From Tomocerus qinae (taxonomy: Eukaryota; Arthropoda; Collembola; Entomobryomorpha; Tomoceridae), in NCBI GenBank assembly GCA_020055645.1, contig CM034546.1, positions 87,854,001-87,918,000 on the forward strand: 64,000 bases of DNA. Reading direction: 5' to 3'. Of this stretch, positions 35,836 to 46,811 are shown one piece after another. The position numbers and the translations under genes were made by a program. How positions within the stretch are numbered: position 1 is the stretch's first letter; each line of letters starts with the position of its first letter. Under the pieces are notes generated by a model that had not been told where the DNA came from, did not search any database, and saw nothing but the letters and a program-made list of their open reading frames with translations.

Positions 35836-38800
35836 ACAGGTTCTCGTTCGCGTAAGTGGGAGGGCAGTTGGATGAGTGCAAGTAGTAGCTGGCTGGAAGA
35901 CTGGAAACGAAAGATAAGATGTTTCCTGATAAGCTTTGCATTGTTGGTTTAATAGTTTTGTTTCGTCGTGGGTAATTGTTTTGCCGTCTGTTGCTTCGAC
36001 TTTTCACTGGCTGTGGCTGGTTCTCCTTGTGCGGGCGCCCACACCACATCATTTAGCTTTTGCATTGTCTTCATTAGAATCAACTCTGCAGCCTGTAATT
36101 CCATTCTCAAACTCAATAATTAGTACTTGCTGGGACTGGAACTACTTATTACACTTTTACATCGCATTCTATTCAATTCCTTTGTATAATAAAATTAATA
36201 ATACATTCTTTTCATTACTCACATTATCATAAGCTAATGGTGAAATGTGATGTGACTTCTCGACTTGAACGACTTGCTTACTTGCTTGGTGGCATCCTCG
36301 CACTTTATACCACACTCAAACAATACACAAGTGTGCGTTGTGTGTGCAGAGTGTAGGCAGCACTAATATAAATACTACACAGATCGAAATAAAGACAACC
36401 AAGCCAAGTCAAGCCAGCCTACAAATTGCGCCCAGTTTATTTTCTTGACTGCTATGCAATTATTTTATATGATGGGATGATAGGCCATCTTCTGCACACG
36501 GATATATGTACATACCTACTCTCTACTTCTACATCGCGTTAAGTGAAGCCATTCTAGAGAGATCCACTCAAGATAGATCCTCTGTGATTACACTTAGGTA
36601 CTCCAAGGTGTATTTTATTACTTAATGCAAATCTACTAAGTTCATTTCGCATTTAATATTTGTAACATAGGTACTTACGATCTTTGCATACGGTAGACCA
36701 ATTGAAGGAAATCGTAAAACTCTTGGAACAAAAAGGCTGTTATTAATCCTAGCACAACTATTACACTTCAATATGTTGCATATTTTAAAGTGATTTATGC
36801 AAATAGTAAAATTATAATCCAGTTTATAAGACTTTTGCAGCTTAGAATTGATCATTTTTGTACAATTACAAGTGGTTATTCCCATAAAGCCGGTATAGCC
36901 ATGTCATGTGTTTAAGTTGTTCACCTGATTTTGATCTGACATTCTCCAGAATTTTGCACATTTTGAAAAAATATTAATTAATACTGAATTTTTGTGATCA
37001 CAGCTGTGCACAGATCCATTGACAATGTAATTTTGCGATGATTTAGATGTACATATGAACTTAGTGGGGGATTCTTAGAGCGGTGAATTGTTTCAATAGG
37101 GCGAATTATTTACTTGGAAAGTCGAATTTTGATAAAATTGTTCATATAATTCTCCATCTGGTGGACTATTTCGATACGACGAATTATTTCGATTTATTAC
37201 GGTATGTGAGATACTAATTTTGGAGTTTAGATGATAAATGTGCAGGTTTTAATAATTTGCAAAGTAATTGAGGTGCGGATAGCTAAAGTATATTGTACTG
37301 CTGAATGACTGTGGATTTTCTGTTCCATTAAAACCCCTCGTTTGCTTATTCAGAAAACTGTTCCGGTTATTTATGGGCAGTTGATTGTTTCAGTAATTCG
37401 TGCCGAGAGGATACATTTCACAGACATTGAGTTCATATAGGTATCCTCCGATGGCTGCGTACGTAGCGCATGGATTTTCTGTTTATTTACCGGATAATTG
37501 TAAATATCATAATAATATTATCACCGTTGACTTTGTAGTAGTGCCTACGCGAAGCGTGTTTTACAAACGCAAACAGTTGTGGTCTGATGGCTGCTTGGGA
37601 TTTAATGGATGATGTGATCTCAATTGGCTGACGCAACGAGAATTGTGAAGTGCAAAAATATTTAGATGAGGCTGACTAGACCGTCTACTTTATGCGTGAT
37701 ATTAGTTGTTTAGGTGAGCTGGGTTAGTAATTCAGTACATTATGTCTTAAATCTTTTACAGAGTGAATTTTTATGTTCATGAGAAGTAAATTATGGCAGC
37801 GTTACTGAAAGGGGCGATGAAAAGGAGAAAATGTGATCTGCTCTAGAAATACAGTTAAAAGGGTTTAGAAATATCTCCTACCTCATCACATCAAAAACCT
37901 AGATGCAAATTTATGGAGCACATGCATACACAGTAATTGTATTCGAAGCATTCTCCTGTATTCAGTTCAATTACTCCCCACAGCATGGAAAACAACTGAA
38001 TATATAACTGCACTAGAGATACACGTCTTGAATTAACAAATGAATTTATACATGATAAAAGTAATGGCATATTCTCCTATCTGGCTGGGCTCGAATAATG
38101 TGTTTGTGGAGAGAGACTTAACTGATATTATAACTACCGTTTTGTGTAGTTATGTGAATGAGCTGCTGCAGTGTAAACTATATGGAGTGGCTGGTGTGTG
38201 GTGAGGCAGTGTGAATTATGTGTGTTTGTTAGCAAAGTGAGTCAGAAAGTGAAGGCAGAGTCAAGTCGACTTGAAATGAGAAAACATTTTTGAGTGAATG
38301 ATGCTTTTAGTTCCGTGTCTAATGTAAAAATAATGTGGATGTGTGGCTGGCTGGCTCATCCACACTCACTTCAGCATTCAACACAACAGTCAACCCAGAC
38401 TCAAATTTCAATTCACTTTATGTCGACTCACAGCCCCTTTTTATTGAGAAACTTGACAAATTTATGAGACTGCTTATTGCCAACGCTTATCCTTCTTTAA
38501 AATCCGAATCTTACCACAGACACCTCCCGTTCATCTTTTCTTATGGGAAACACAGCTGATGAGTCTTTGTTTCTCTACATGATTTACTATTCTGTACTGA
38601 GTGTAATCACTTAAAGCAGTTTATACACATTATTAAGGTTTGATAAATGTTTACACTTACTGCTGACTATCTGTCGCATATTATTAAATGGCAATACCCA
38701 ACCATTTCATTTTCCCATTAAAATATTATTATTTCCATTGTTTCACTGTATATACAAATCGTAGTAGAATGTGCATATATGCATAACTGCACGCAATTGC

Positions 38801-39290
38801 TACCATTAACTTTTGAGTACAAGAAAATGAGCAGTGTGAAATAAAACAAATTATAGATGAGCTAATGCACTTAAAATTACTCAGTACAGCTAAAAATCGT
38901 TTTGCATGGTTTTCAGGCTCGTGAGTTGAGAGAGTGCGTGTGGCTATCTTCATCCATACGTGCCTTTACTTCATTATAATTATCTACAGACTAATGTGCG
39001 CAACAATTTGGTGTGTAGAATGCAATTCAGCACGATTATTACTTCTTGAAATTGCATCTGAATGTATTATTATAGATTTTGTGCAATAGATCATGGTCAT
39101 GTCAGTCAGCTATTCGAATGAACGTTGAACCACCGTGGACACTTGTGATTTCGATATAGCTATTAACTTGTTTCGGCACTCTCCACTTATGGCGATAGAT
39201 GTATTGTTCTGCGAGTGAGCATTTATGACTTTATCAAGCATTAAAATAGCACCAAAGGAGAGACCAGATAGCGTCCAAATTTGGTAGCTT
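35836..39290. other. non-coding stretch upstream of the Tweedle gene
   Basis: No gene supported in about 3.4 kb. At 37075-37205 several diverged motifs (GGCGAATTATTT, GTCGAATTTTG, GACGAATTATTTCGAT, TTATTACGGTAT) resemble the subrepeats of the MULE arms and may be a relic arm. The rest is unique AT-rich DNA. Confidence 0.45.
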
Positions 39291-39296
39291 TATAAA
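39291..39296 (+). promoter_or_regulatory. possible TATA box of the Tweedle gene
   Basis: TATAAA within GCTTTATAAACAAG, about 130 bases before the start codon, would place transcription start near 39320. A TATTTAAA closer to the start codon (39396) is too near to act. Position-based inference only. Confidence 0.35.
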
Positions 39297-39422
39297 CAAG
39301 ACAAAAATTCAAACTATGACATTCCCTTCTTCACTTTGTTCTAACCACCATCACCTCCGACCGTTAACTCATCTTCTACCCTCCAATCACAATAGTATTT
39401 AAAGTTAAAACCTATCTTTACC

Positions 39423-40339
39423 ATGAACATCTTTTTGGTAAGAAATTTTTAAAAAAGTTATGAGATATTTCTAAAAGTTCTTTAACCCTTTTACTTATTG
39501 AGAGAACTTCGTTTCAGATGGTGATATTGGGTTTAATCGTCGGAGCAGTGGCAAAAACTTCTCCGAGTGAGTATGGAGTTCCAGCAACCATTCCAAGGCC
39601 GTCGCCGCAACTGAATCTAACTGAATCTTACCCTAATCAACAAAGAGTGCATAGACACATTTACGGTGAAGAATTTCATTTAATACCACTTGGCAGTCAT
39701 GTTTAACTTTATGAAACAGAATAGTAATTTTTTAAATTTGTTTTTTCAATTTAGTTCACGTTGCTCCAGAGGAAGTTAGTGAGGTTACTAGAAAATAAGT
39801 TAATAATATTTTTACTATTTTTTGTTTAATTTTTGATTACAGTTTTAATGTAAATATAAATTTCGAATAGGAACCTGAAAATGTAAACAATAAAGTGATC
39901 CGTGTCCCTGGCAGAAAGGAGAAACATGTGAATATTATTTTTGTTAAGGCTCCTTCGTCTTTTTCGGATCGAAAAACGGAACTCGTCTTACCTGAGCAAG
40001 GGCAGCATCGTAATGTCATCTACGTTTTGCTAAAAAGTGGAGGAGCGGATTCAAATATTAAGGTAATCTAAACCTTTGTAACTGTCTTTCCATGCGTTTG
40101 TAAAATCCGAAGGCATTAGAATTGAATTGTACTTTCTTATTATTAAGATTCGCCAACCCTTAACTAAGCCCCTAAGCAAGCCAAAAGTGCACTTTATTCG
40201 TTATCAAACTAAAAATGGAGATTCTCCAAGTAATTTGGATCATTCAGAGCTACCACGTCCCATTTCTACTCCAACGACTTTGTACGGTGCACCCACCACG
40301 CCAGTCTTATCACAAGGCTATGTCCAACCAAGACATTAA
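39423..40339 (+). CDS. Tweedle-family (DUF243) cuticular protein
   Basis: Structural, chitin-associated protein of the extracellular cuticle. Five exons: 39423-39437, 39518-39665, 39755-39774, 39871-40062, 40148-40339; 188 residues. All introns are GT-AG and 80-96 bp. Exon 1 encodes only MNIFL and joins MVILGLIVGAVA, forming a signal peptide with cleavage near residue 17; such a short first exon is common in cuticle genes. The DUF243 core runs from about residue 50 to 147: HRHIYVHVAPEE, then RKEKHVNIIFVKAPS, NVIYVLLK, and KPKVHFIRYQTK, the four hallmark strands. Exon 3 is a 20-nt microexon encoding the end of YVHVAPEE. The C-tail is Pro/Thr-rich. Shorter than many Tweedles (200-350). The splice model is inferred from consensus and family alignment. 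It is the clearest host gene here. Confidence 0.9.
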
Positions 40340-40373
40340 TCATTACTTTGTCACATATTATCTTTAAACAGAT

Positions 40374-40379
40374 AATAAA
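40374..40379 (+). terminator. polyadenylation signal of the Tweedle gene
   Basis: AATAAA 35 bases after the stop codon. Confidence 0.65.
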
Positions 40380-40455
40380 AAACCGAGTCTATTCATAACA
40401 TTAGTTTTTATTTTCGTACTGAGATTATTTAGTAGCTTGTGCATTTATATTTTTC

Positions 40456-40823
40456 CAGGCATACAGAAAATGAAAAAAATTTTACGGTAACCTCGTTACC
40501 GGGCAGGCAAAAAAATATTCGGTTACAGGGCAGGCAGCACGAAGCGCTGCCCGCCCGGCGGGCAGTAATTTTGTAAAATCGGGCAGGCAGCGCTCGTAAT
40601 TTTATTAAAAAAACGGCCAGGCAGCGCCAAGCGCTGCCCGCCTGAACAGATTTTATGTTAAAAAATGTGGACTTGCGGACGCAAGACCCAACGTAGTTAT
40701 CGGGCAGGTAACGATTTTTGGTTGCCCTAACCGGGTTACCGGGCAGGCAGCTTTTTATCTGCTCTAAAAGGGAAGCCCAAAATATTTTGGTTACCGGACA
40801 GAAAAACATTTTCTGTATGCCTG
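40456..40823. mobile_element. hAT-type MITE, GC-rich core
   Basis: 368 bp with terminal inverted repeats CAGGCATACAGAAAATG and an exact 8-bp duplication TATTTTTC (40448-40455 and 40824-40831), the hAT signature. The core is strikingly GC-rich, with repeated GGGCAGGCAGC and hairpins such as GAAGCGCTGCCCGCC. It has no coding capacity. It sits 116 bp downstream of the Tweedle stop codon, beyond the AATAAA. Confidence 0.88.
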
Positions 40824-40831
40824 TATTTTTC

Positions 40832-41602
40832 TATGCATGGCAACTTTTTCAAGTATTTTATGTACGAAATGAAATTATTATGTACTTGCTTGGAACTGTT
40901 GCAAATAATAATGCAAATATTAAACAGTAATGGTTTTTAATTTAGTGGATTCATAGCTTAATGTTAGAATTATACATTCTACACAAATTAAGTGGTAACA
41001 GACATTGATTGTTCCAAACGCTTCAGTTCCAAATTTATGCTGAATGAGAATTGTCAGATTTGTTGGCTTGAAATATTATCTAAACATTTGCGTGTTTTAT
41101 AAAGCATGTTAGATGCTCAGTATTGCTTTTATTGCGTTGTATGGGTAGTAAGTTAGTACCAGTAAGTAAGGCATTAAGACCTAAAAACAGAGTCTCAGGA
41201 TTTATTTAATACAATAGTACTGCGACTTTGGTTGAGGCAACATATAGTAGACGGAACGGTATGCAAATAATGTAAGTATTGGTTGGTATGTGTGAAGCGA
41301 AAGAGTTCTGTAAGGCCAAATAGATTGGAGAGCATAAAAAATTGACCATAGCGGTTGAGAGTGGCTCAGGTGAGGAGGGAAAGCATTTATTGATTGTTCC
41401 CCCCGTGTGCAAATGTCTTCTTGCGGACATTTGCATTGGTAACCAAACAACTTAAGAAAATAACAGGGAAACGGCGACACGCAGAAGAGTCAATTTCAGT
41501 GGATAGAGAGAAATGTAGAAAGGAGGTCGGGGATGTGGTACACAGGAAGTCTCTCCCACATCGAAATTACACAAGAGGTAGCTAATTAATCAGTGCGGCA
41601 GG
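40832..41602. other. non-coding stretch
   Basis: No gene or repeat supported. The overlapping minus-strand open frames at 41202-41480 lack any family resemblance. Confidence 0.45.
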
Positions 41603-42106
41603 ATGTATCAGTTGCAGCAATTCATTTCATTAACGTTTCTCAGTTTCTCCAGTGAGAACTGCCTGATGCACATCATTGACTTCGGGAACCGGGACTTGAC
41701 CGAGAAAACCCTGGTTTCTTCCTCCGACCAAGATCCGCCGCAGCCCACACAACTTTTTCGTCACTTGCGTGAAAGCGGGAAGGAGGGCAAGGGAAGTGGG
41801 ATGCGGAGTCGCCAGTGTGTTCTCAGTGTCCTCATCGAACCGCATCCCCACAAACTCAATGACTTGGTCAAGACCGGCTACAAGCCAACACCCGAAAGCT
41901 CTCTGGAGTTGGACAAAACTGTGATCATTTGGTCGAGAGCTTTCTTTTTGTTGGCCAAGCCAGAGGAATTTCAATTTGACGACATGATCCAGCAGGAAGT
42001 GCCCTATGGCGTTTCAGACGACTCTGGGCTGATCGTCGATCAAGGGAAAATCTGCTTTGGCTGTGAAAAGTGGCACATTGAATTTTCTCATGCTTTTCTT
42101 GAATAA
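41603..42106 (+). CDS. hypothetical orphan protein, 167 residues
   Basis: I do not recognise this protein. It is visibly GC-richer than its surroundings, and its codons prefer G or C in the third position on this strand, favouring this frame over the antisense one. The N-terminus MYQLQQFISLTFLSFSS is hydrophobic and could be a signal peptide ending before ENC. The body is hydrophilic, with an acidic/basic patch (RESGKEGKGSGM), a PHPHKLNDL stretch, and CFGCEKWH near the end; four cysteines in all (20, 73, 152, 155). One AATAAA overlaps the stop codon and another is at 42117. Possible AG acceptors at 41640 and 41649 mean it could be the last exon of a longer gene. It could also be a processed copy; no A-tail is seen. 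Confidence 0.5.
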   Translation: MYQLQQFISLTFLSFSSENCLMHIIDFGNRDLTEKTLVSSSDQDPPQPTQLFRHLRESGKEGKGSGMRSRQCVLSVLIEPHPHKLNDLVKTGYKPTPESSLELDKTVIIWSRAFFLLAKPEEFQFDDMIQQEVPYGVSDDSGLIVDQGKICFGCEKWHIEFSHAFLE

Positions 42107-42116
42107 AATCATCCGA

Positions 42117-42122
42117 ATAAAA
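42117..42122 (+). terminator. polyadenylation signal of the orphan ORF
   Basis: AATAAA 11 bases after the stop; another overlaps the stop codon itself (42103-42108). Confidence 0.4.
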
Positions 42123-45100
42123 TTCTGTTTCTCATCTTGCCAGTAATACTTAGCTGCACTGCATAAATGGTTGCTACCAGCCATGTCACTCTGTATTCCG
42201 TTTTTTCCATTTCCTCTGGCGAATGTCATTGTGACATGGATGTGATGTGAATTCGACAATAATAAATGAGCCGTAATGAGCATTTTCGGACGGATATCCA
42301 TCTCAAATCTCAATCTCTCTGTAGTAAAAACGAACATGTGTGAAGTCTGAACAGTCGATTAGTAATCCAGCACTGAGTGAAAACAAAAACTCATTCATTC
42401 ATAAATAACATAAAGTGCCTTGTCTACTTATGCTCATTTATAATTAGGGTAATAGCAATGGCATACCAAAGATGTGCGCATTGAAGTCATGTCAAATAAC
42501 ACTGCTTGCTAGTATATCAACTAATTTAAGTATACCTAGTATAGTATTTATTTGAGAGTATAATAATACAACGTAAAGAATCTCTATTTATGTAGAAGTG
42601 TTTCATTTGTTATATCATACTTACAGCTCAGCTATCATACACCTTGCATTATATTCCTAATATAATATAGCACTTACCATCATACTACAGCGTGATATTG
42701 AGGAGAGTATTAGGCATGGCAGATAAATTTAGTGAGATGAAAAGTGGATATGAGTGAGAAGAAAGATGTAGTCGTCTATTTTGTAGCAAGTAATGTAGCT
42801 TAGTAATGTAATACGACGTAACGTAATGGATGATCCATCTTTATGGCATCTGAAAGCAGACACATGGCAGAAAATGTTACGAGTTCAATTCAGTTGAGTT
42901 GAATCTGGCTTGGCGTTGAAGAAGGAATGACACGTCAGTTATTCCTAAGGACTCTGAGTACTTAACCACAACTCAACTAATAACCGTCCTAAGACAACGC
43001 AGAGGTAACCAACATGCATCATGCCATTAGTGTTGCTCACTATATTATGTCTATTTCTATCCACTATATATATTGCACTGTTATTATGTACAAGTACAAT
43101 TTATAAACGTATATTGAATTTTATTCTGCATGAATGAATTTCCATTTCTTCTTCAAACAAAGCAGACAAGATTATCTTACAAAGTAATCTAATAGTATGT
43201 TAATAGTATTATCTAATAGTAAATGTTTTGTCTAAAATTAGCTATAGATTTTTATTTTGTACTGTCAGTTATACAAGGAATAATCTTTATTTTTTCAATT
43301 TGGGCGATGATACGAATATTCGCAATCAATGAATTGTTGAGACAAAAATGAGGCTTGTCTCAAGTCTTTATTGCATTTTGTGGTGTATCAAGATCAAAGA
43401 GTATCATAGCATGTGCATGTAAATAAATAGCACTAGAACTCAATCCACATTTGTGTCTACTTTGTGTATATAGCTATTATAGTAGGGTTATCCCCGGAGT
43501 GGGGGATATGGTATGGGGAATGAGAGAATAGATGTAGAATAGATTGCTGATTGTTTGTGGAAATGGGAAGAAGACGGAGTAGACAGTGTCCGTGCAAAAG
43601 TTATGATGGATTATGTCTGAGGAGCGGAGTGATGCTATTTGAGCTTTTTGACAATGATATACGAGCACTAATCGGCCTCCGGTGTCTACCCTTTCCTTCT
43701 ACAAACACATTTACTACTCTACTGCTTTTAGTTCACTCCTGTCACTCTACTTTGTTAGGCGCTCTACCTAGCAGAACTATATGCACTAACCACATCTACT
43801 ACCCTACACCTCTCTTCAATATTTTACAAAGCTTTTAGTCAACTGATCTACCATTGCAAATAAATGCATTTGCAATCGTTCCATTTTACCCCAAATTAGA
43901 GGATCAAGTTTTTGTAACACTACTATTCTATCCCTAATCATACTAATTTGCAGCATGTCTTAGTAAAAATGATTTTATGGAAATTATTTTCTGTGGGCTG
44001 GATGTAACATTGTTAATAATTAGCATATTTAATTTACATTTCGATAGACTTGACAGGTAGCAAGCAGTCATTTAAAAAAAATCTGATTTACACGGAGGTA
44101 AAGAGTAAAGAGACGTAAATGTAGATTTATAGTAAATTGAAATGCTTCCGCGTTTCCCCTCTGCATGCAAATAAAGTGTAAAAGATATGATTACATAAAT
44201 GTAATTTATGGGTGAGTAGTCTGTACCTGTGAATAAAGATAAAAATGGCAAGTTCATTTGTTCTGTACAAATACAAGTTGGTAAAAAGATAGCAGTGACA
44301 AAAGTTGCATAAATATTTGACATTGAGCACCGCGTACGACAAGATCACGATTCTCTATAGATATCTCCTACAAACGATTGTTATTTGCATTTTGCATTGG
44401 TAGACGAAGCAGATATCTCTTCCACTTTGTCGTGTCTGTTTCTTTGTCCCTTCTACCGGACATTGTATATTACAGACTACATAATTTATGTCTGTTACTT
44501 AATGGTAACATCCAAGTCTCGACACATCACTAACCTGTGAATACAAGCAATACCTTTTGTAACCTTTGTCCGCTAGCCCAACAATTATTGGCGAATAAAC
44601 AGCAACTAATGCAAAGCACAATGCAAATTCCACATCACAATTCAAGTGGTGGTGCTAATTACATGTACTTATTGTTACCTGAATTGCCAATTACATCGCA
44701 TTGAGCATGACAGAAGGTATAATGTAATATTATTCTAATATTTTAATGCAGCAGTTAACAGGGAAGTAGAACTCAACAGAATGGTTTGATACATTTTTAA
44801 GAATGAAAATTACATTGAATAAAGAGTGATCTCAGTATTTAATGGATACCTATACCAGTCGTAATGATTATTCTCTGCACGTGTGGTCTGCTATGCCCAC
44901 ACATTATATTTGCAAATTGCAATGTAAACCACAATTGCAGTAATTATGGCCTTCGTCCCTACTCTCAACATGGCATATGAAGCTGTCGATTTTTTCTTTA
45001 CAGCCACATTATTTGATCATCCAGCAATATGAAAGGCTAAGATACTCGAGGGGAACGTTTCAAGTACTCAATGAGTGCAATAATGTCATGTTATGAACCT

Positions 45101-45237
45101 TCTACAAGGAAAAGGCAGAATGTTTTTAATAACTTCGTCTAGGCACTTATTATTTACTATTTAATTTTAGACGGAAATATGTATTTATAGTCATCTGCTA
45201 CCATTTCATTTTATTTAGCGACAATAATACTCACAAG
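42123..45237. other. non-coding stretch
   Basis: About 3.1 kb of AT-rich unique DNA; no exon or repeat supported on either strand. Confidence 0.45.
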
Positions 45238-45411
45238 TTTATTCACAACACAATCAGTCCAACATAGAGAATTGCAAAATTTTTAACACAAGTTTCATTC
45301 TCACAAACGCAATCTTTAAAGAAAATTCATTCTTCCTCATTTTAAAACAGACATTCAGACAGAAGTATCAGAAAATAGAAAAGGAAATTGTGCGAGTTAA
45401 TTTGAACAATT

Positions 45412-46053
45412 TTAATAGCAACAACACATGTCATAGGAAGCTCCGCTATTACCACATTGCAAAGAATTGAAGACGCAGCCATGAGGACAATGGCGGATAT
45501 TGTAACCGCAGCGGGATTCTTCACAGTTTCCTCTGTGACCACCGCCATGGTGTACCTCATTTCCTTCGTGACCACCAAACCCACTACTGCCTCCTCCAAA
45601 TCCTCCGAAATCTTCAAAAAATCCTCTTCTGATACGATTAGCTGCTTATGGAATAAAAATTTAATCCTCAGTAGTTATAATGCAAAATTTCAAAACTTAA
45701 TTCGTAATAATGAAATAAAGTTATAATAATAATAGTTACTATTGTATGTTTAACAAAATAATTCGCCTTCGCATGAATATTTCACACTGTTATACCTTAA
45801 ACAGGAATCGCTACCGCCTTATACAATAATAGAGTAAAAGATTTAATACACTCTTAAATTATGCACAGGATGCAAATTCATTTTCCGAAATTTTCAATTA
45901 TCGAATCCTAGTGCTTAAATGACGTTTTACATTACACCAAAAATGTATTGCTATTACATAAGAGTACAATTGCCTACCTGCACATGCAAATGTAACACCA
46001 ACACACAAAAGAAGGACGATTGTCCAGACGAATGGCACACGTTTCGATTTCAT
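45412..46053 (-). CDS. secreted 8-cysteine, Gly/His-rich peptide precursor
   Basis: Two exons on the minus strand, 46053-45978 and 45644-45412, joined by a GT-AG intron of 333 bp; 102 residues. Exon 1 is almost exactly a signal peptide: basic MKSKR, hydrophobic FVWTIVLLLCVGVTF, then ACA. Exon 2 opens with a short segment ending RIRR, a furin-like site, then a Gly/Phe/His-rich stretch (GFFEDFGGFGGG, HHGGGHRG), and closes with a cysteine domain of pattern C-x4-C-x6-C-x3-C-x6-C-x9-C-C-C before a final Tyr. Tandem acceptors (AAGCAG) would vary the product by one Ala. Gly-rich plus Cys-rich design recalls antimicrobial peptides such as crustins, but the spacing is not the WAP four-disulfide core, so the family is unknown. 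It is likely extracellular. A defence peptide is the leading guess; a venom-like or cuticular role is possible. Confidence 0.75.
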
Positions 46054-46098
46054 TGTAAGTAGTCCAGAAATCAAGAATTTAGTTGCAACCTGGCGATG

Positions 46099-46105
46099 TA
46101 TAATA
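46099..46105 (-). promoter_or_regulatory. possible TATA box of the 8-Cys peptide gene
   Basis: The complement reads CATATTATACA about 50 bases before the start codon, a position allowing a short leader. Weak evidence, from position and AT content only. Confidence 0.25.
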
Positions 46106-46122
46106 TGCGAAGATCAATTAAT

Positions 46123-46811
46123 TATTCCTATATTTATGGAAGTTATGTAAGTGTAAATGTTAAATGGTTGAGTTAAATGTGGAGTTAAGGGCAATAGTTA
46201 CTAAAGTCTCCCGCAGTAAACTATTGATTTGAGACAAACTTTGGTTTAATTATCGTAGATGCAGAGTCCCTAAGCTAAGCAGAGAACAAAGCAGTGGCTG
46301 AGCAACTCAGAAATAAGTCAGTAAAGAAAGATTTTCAGTTTCCTTGATTGCACTGAATGGTTGAATGAAGGTGAGAGTGAGTACCTGGTCTTAAGTATCC
46401 TACTCTACGTAATCGAACAGCAAATTCTATTTTTATCTGCTGCTAAATTGTAAAGGCACAAACATACAAAAAGACAAACCAGAGTAGACCAAGCTAATTG
46501 TGTTGCAAATCACTAAGGGGTGGAATGGAAACTGTACTTACTTGTTATATCATCACTACCACTGTAACCAACCAAGTACATTTTAGTAGATAGTCCTCTC
46601 ATGTGCAAATACAAAATATTATAGCACAGAATAACGTAATATGATGCAAACTACAAAAGAAAACCGAATATAAAAAGTGATGAAAACAAACCAAACTTAC
46701 CTACTACTTTATACACCAGAACTCTGTATTCATACTGCTAGTACTGATAGTATATCATCATACTATATATATGCAGTATAGTTTTTGAATACAATATGTT
46801 ACGGTATCAAC
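46123..46811. other. non-coding stretch
   Basis: Upstream of the peptide gene; nothing recognisable. Confidence 0.45.

Noticed and set aside
36622-36885. 87-codon Cys-containing minus-strand open frame
   Set aside because: Low-complexity AT-rich composition, no signal peptide and no recognisable domain.
41630-41974. Minus-strand open frame opposite the orphan ORF
   Set aside because: Third-position composition favours the plus strand, which is also longer and ends at polyadenylation signals.
45342-45617. 91-codon minus-strand open frame overlapping the 8-Cys gene
   Set aside because: Out of frame with the signal-peptide exon and rich in unlikely hydrophobic runs; the spliced cysteine-rich frame is far better supported.
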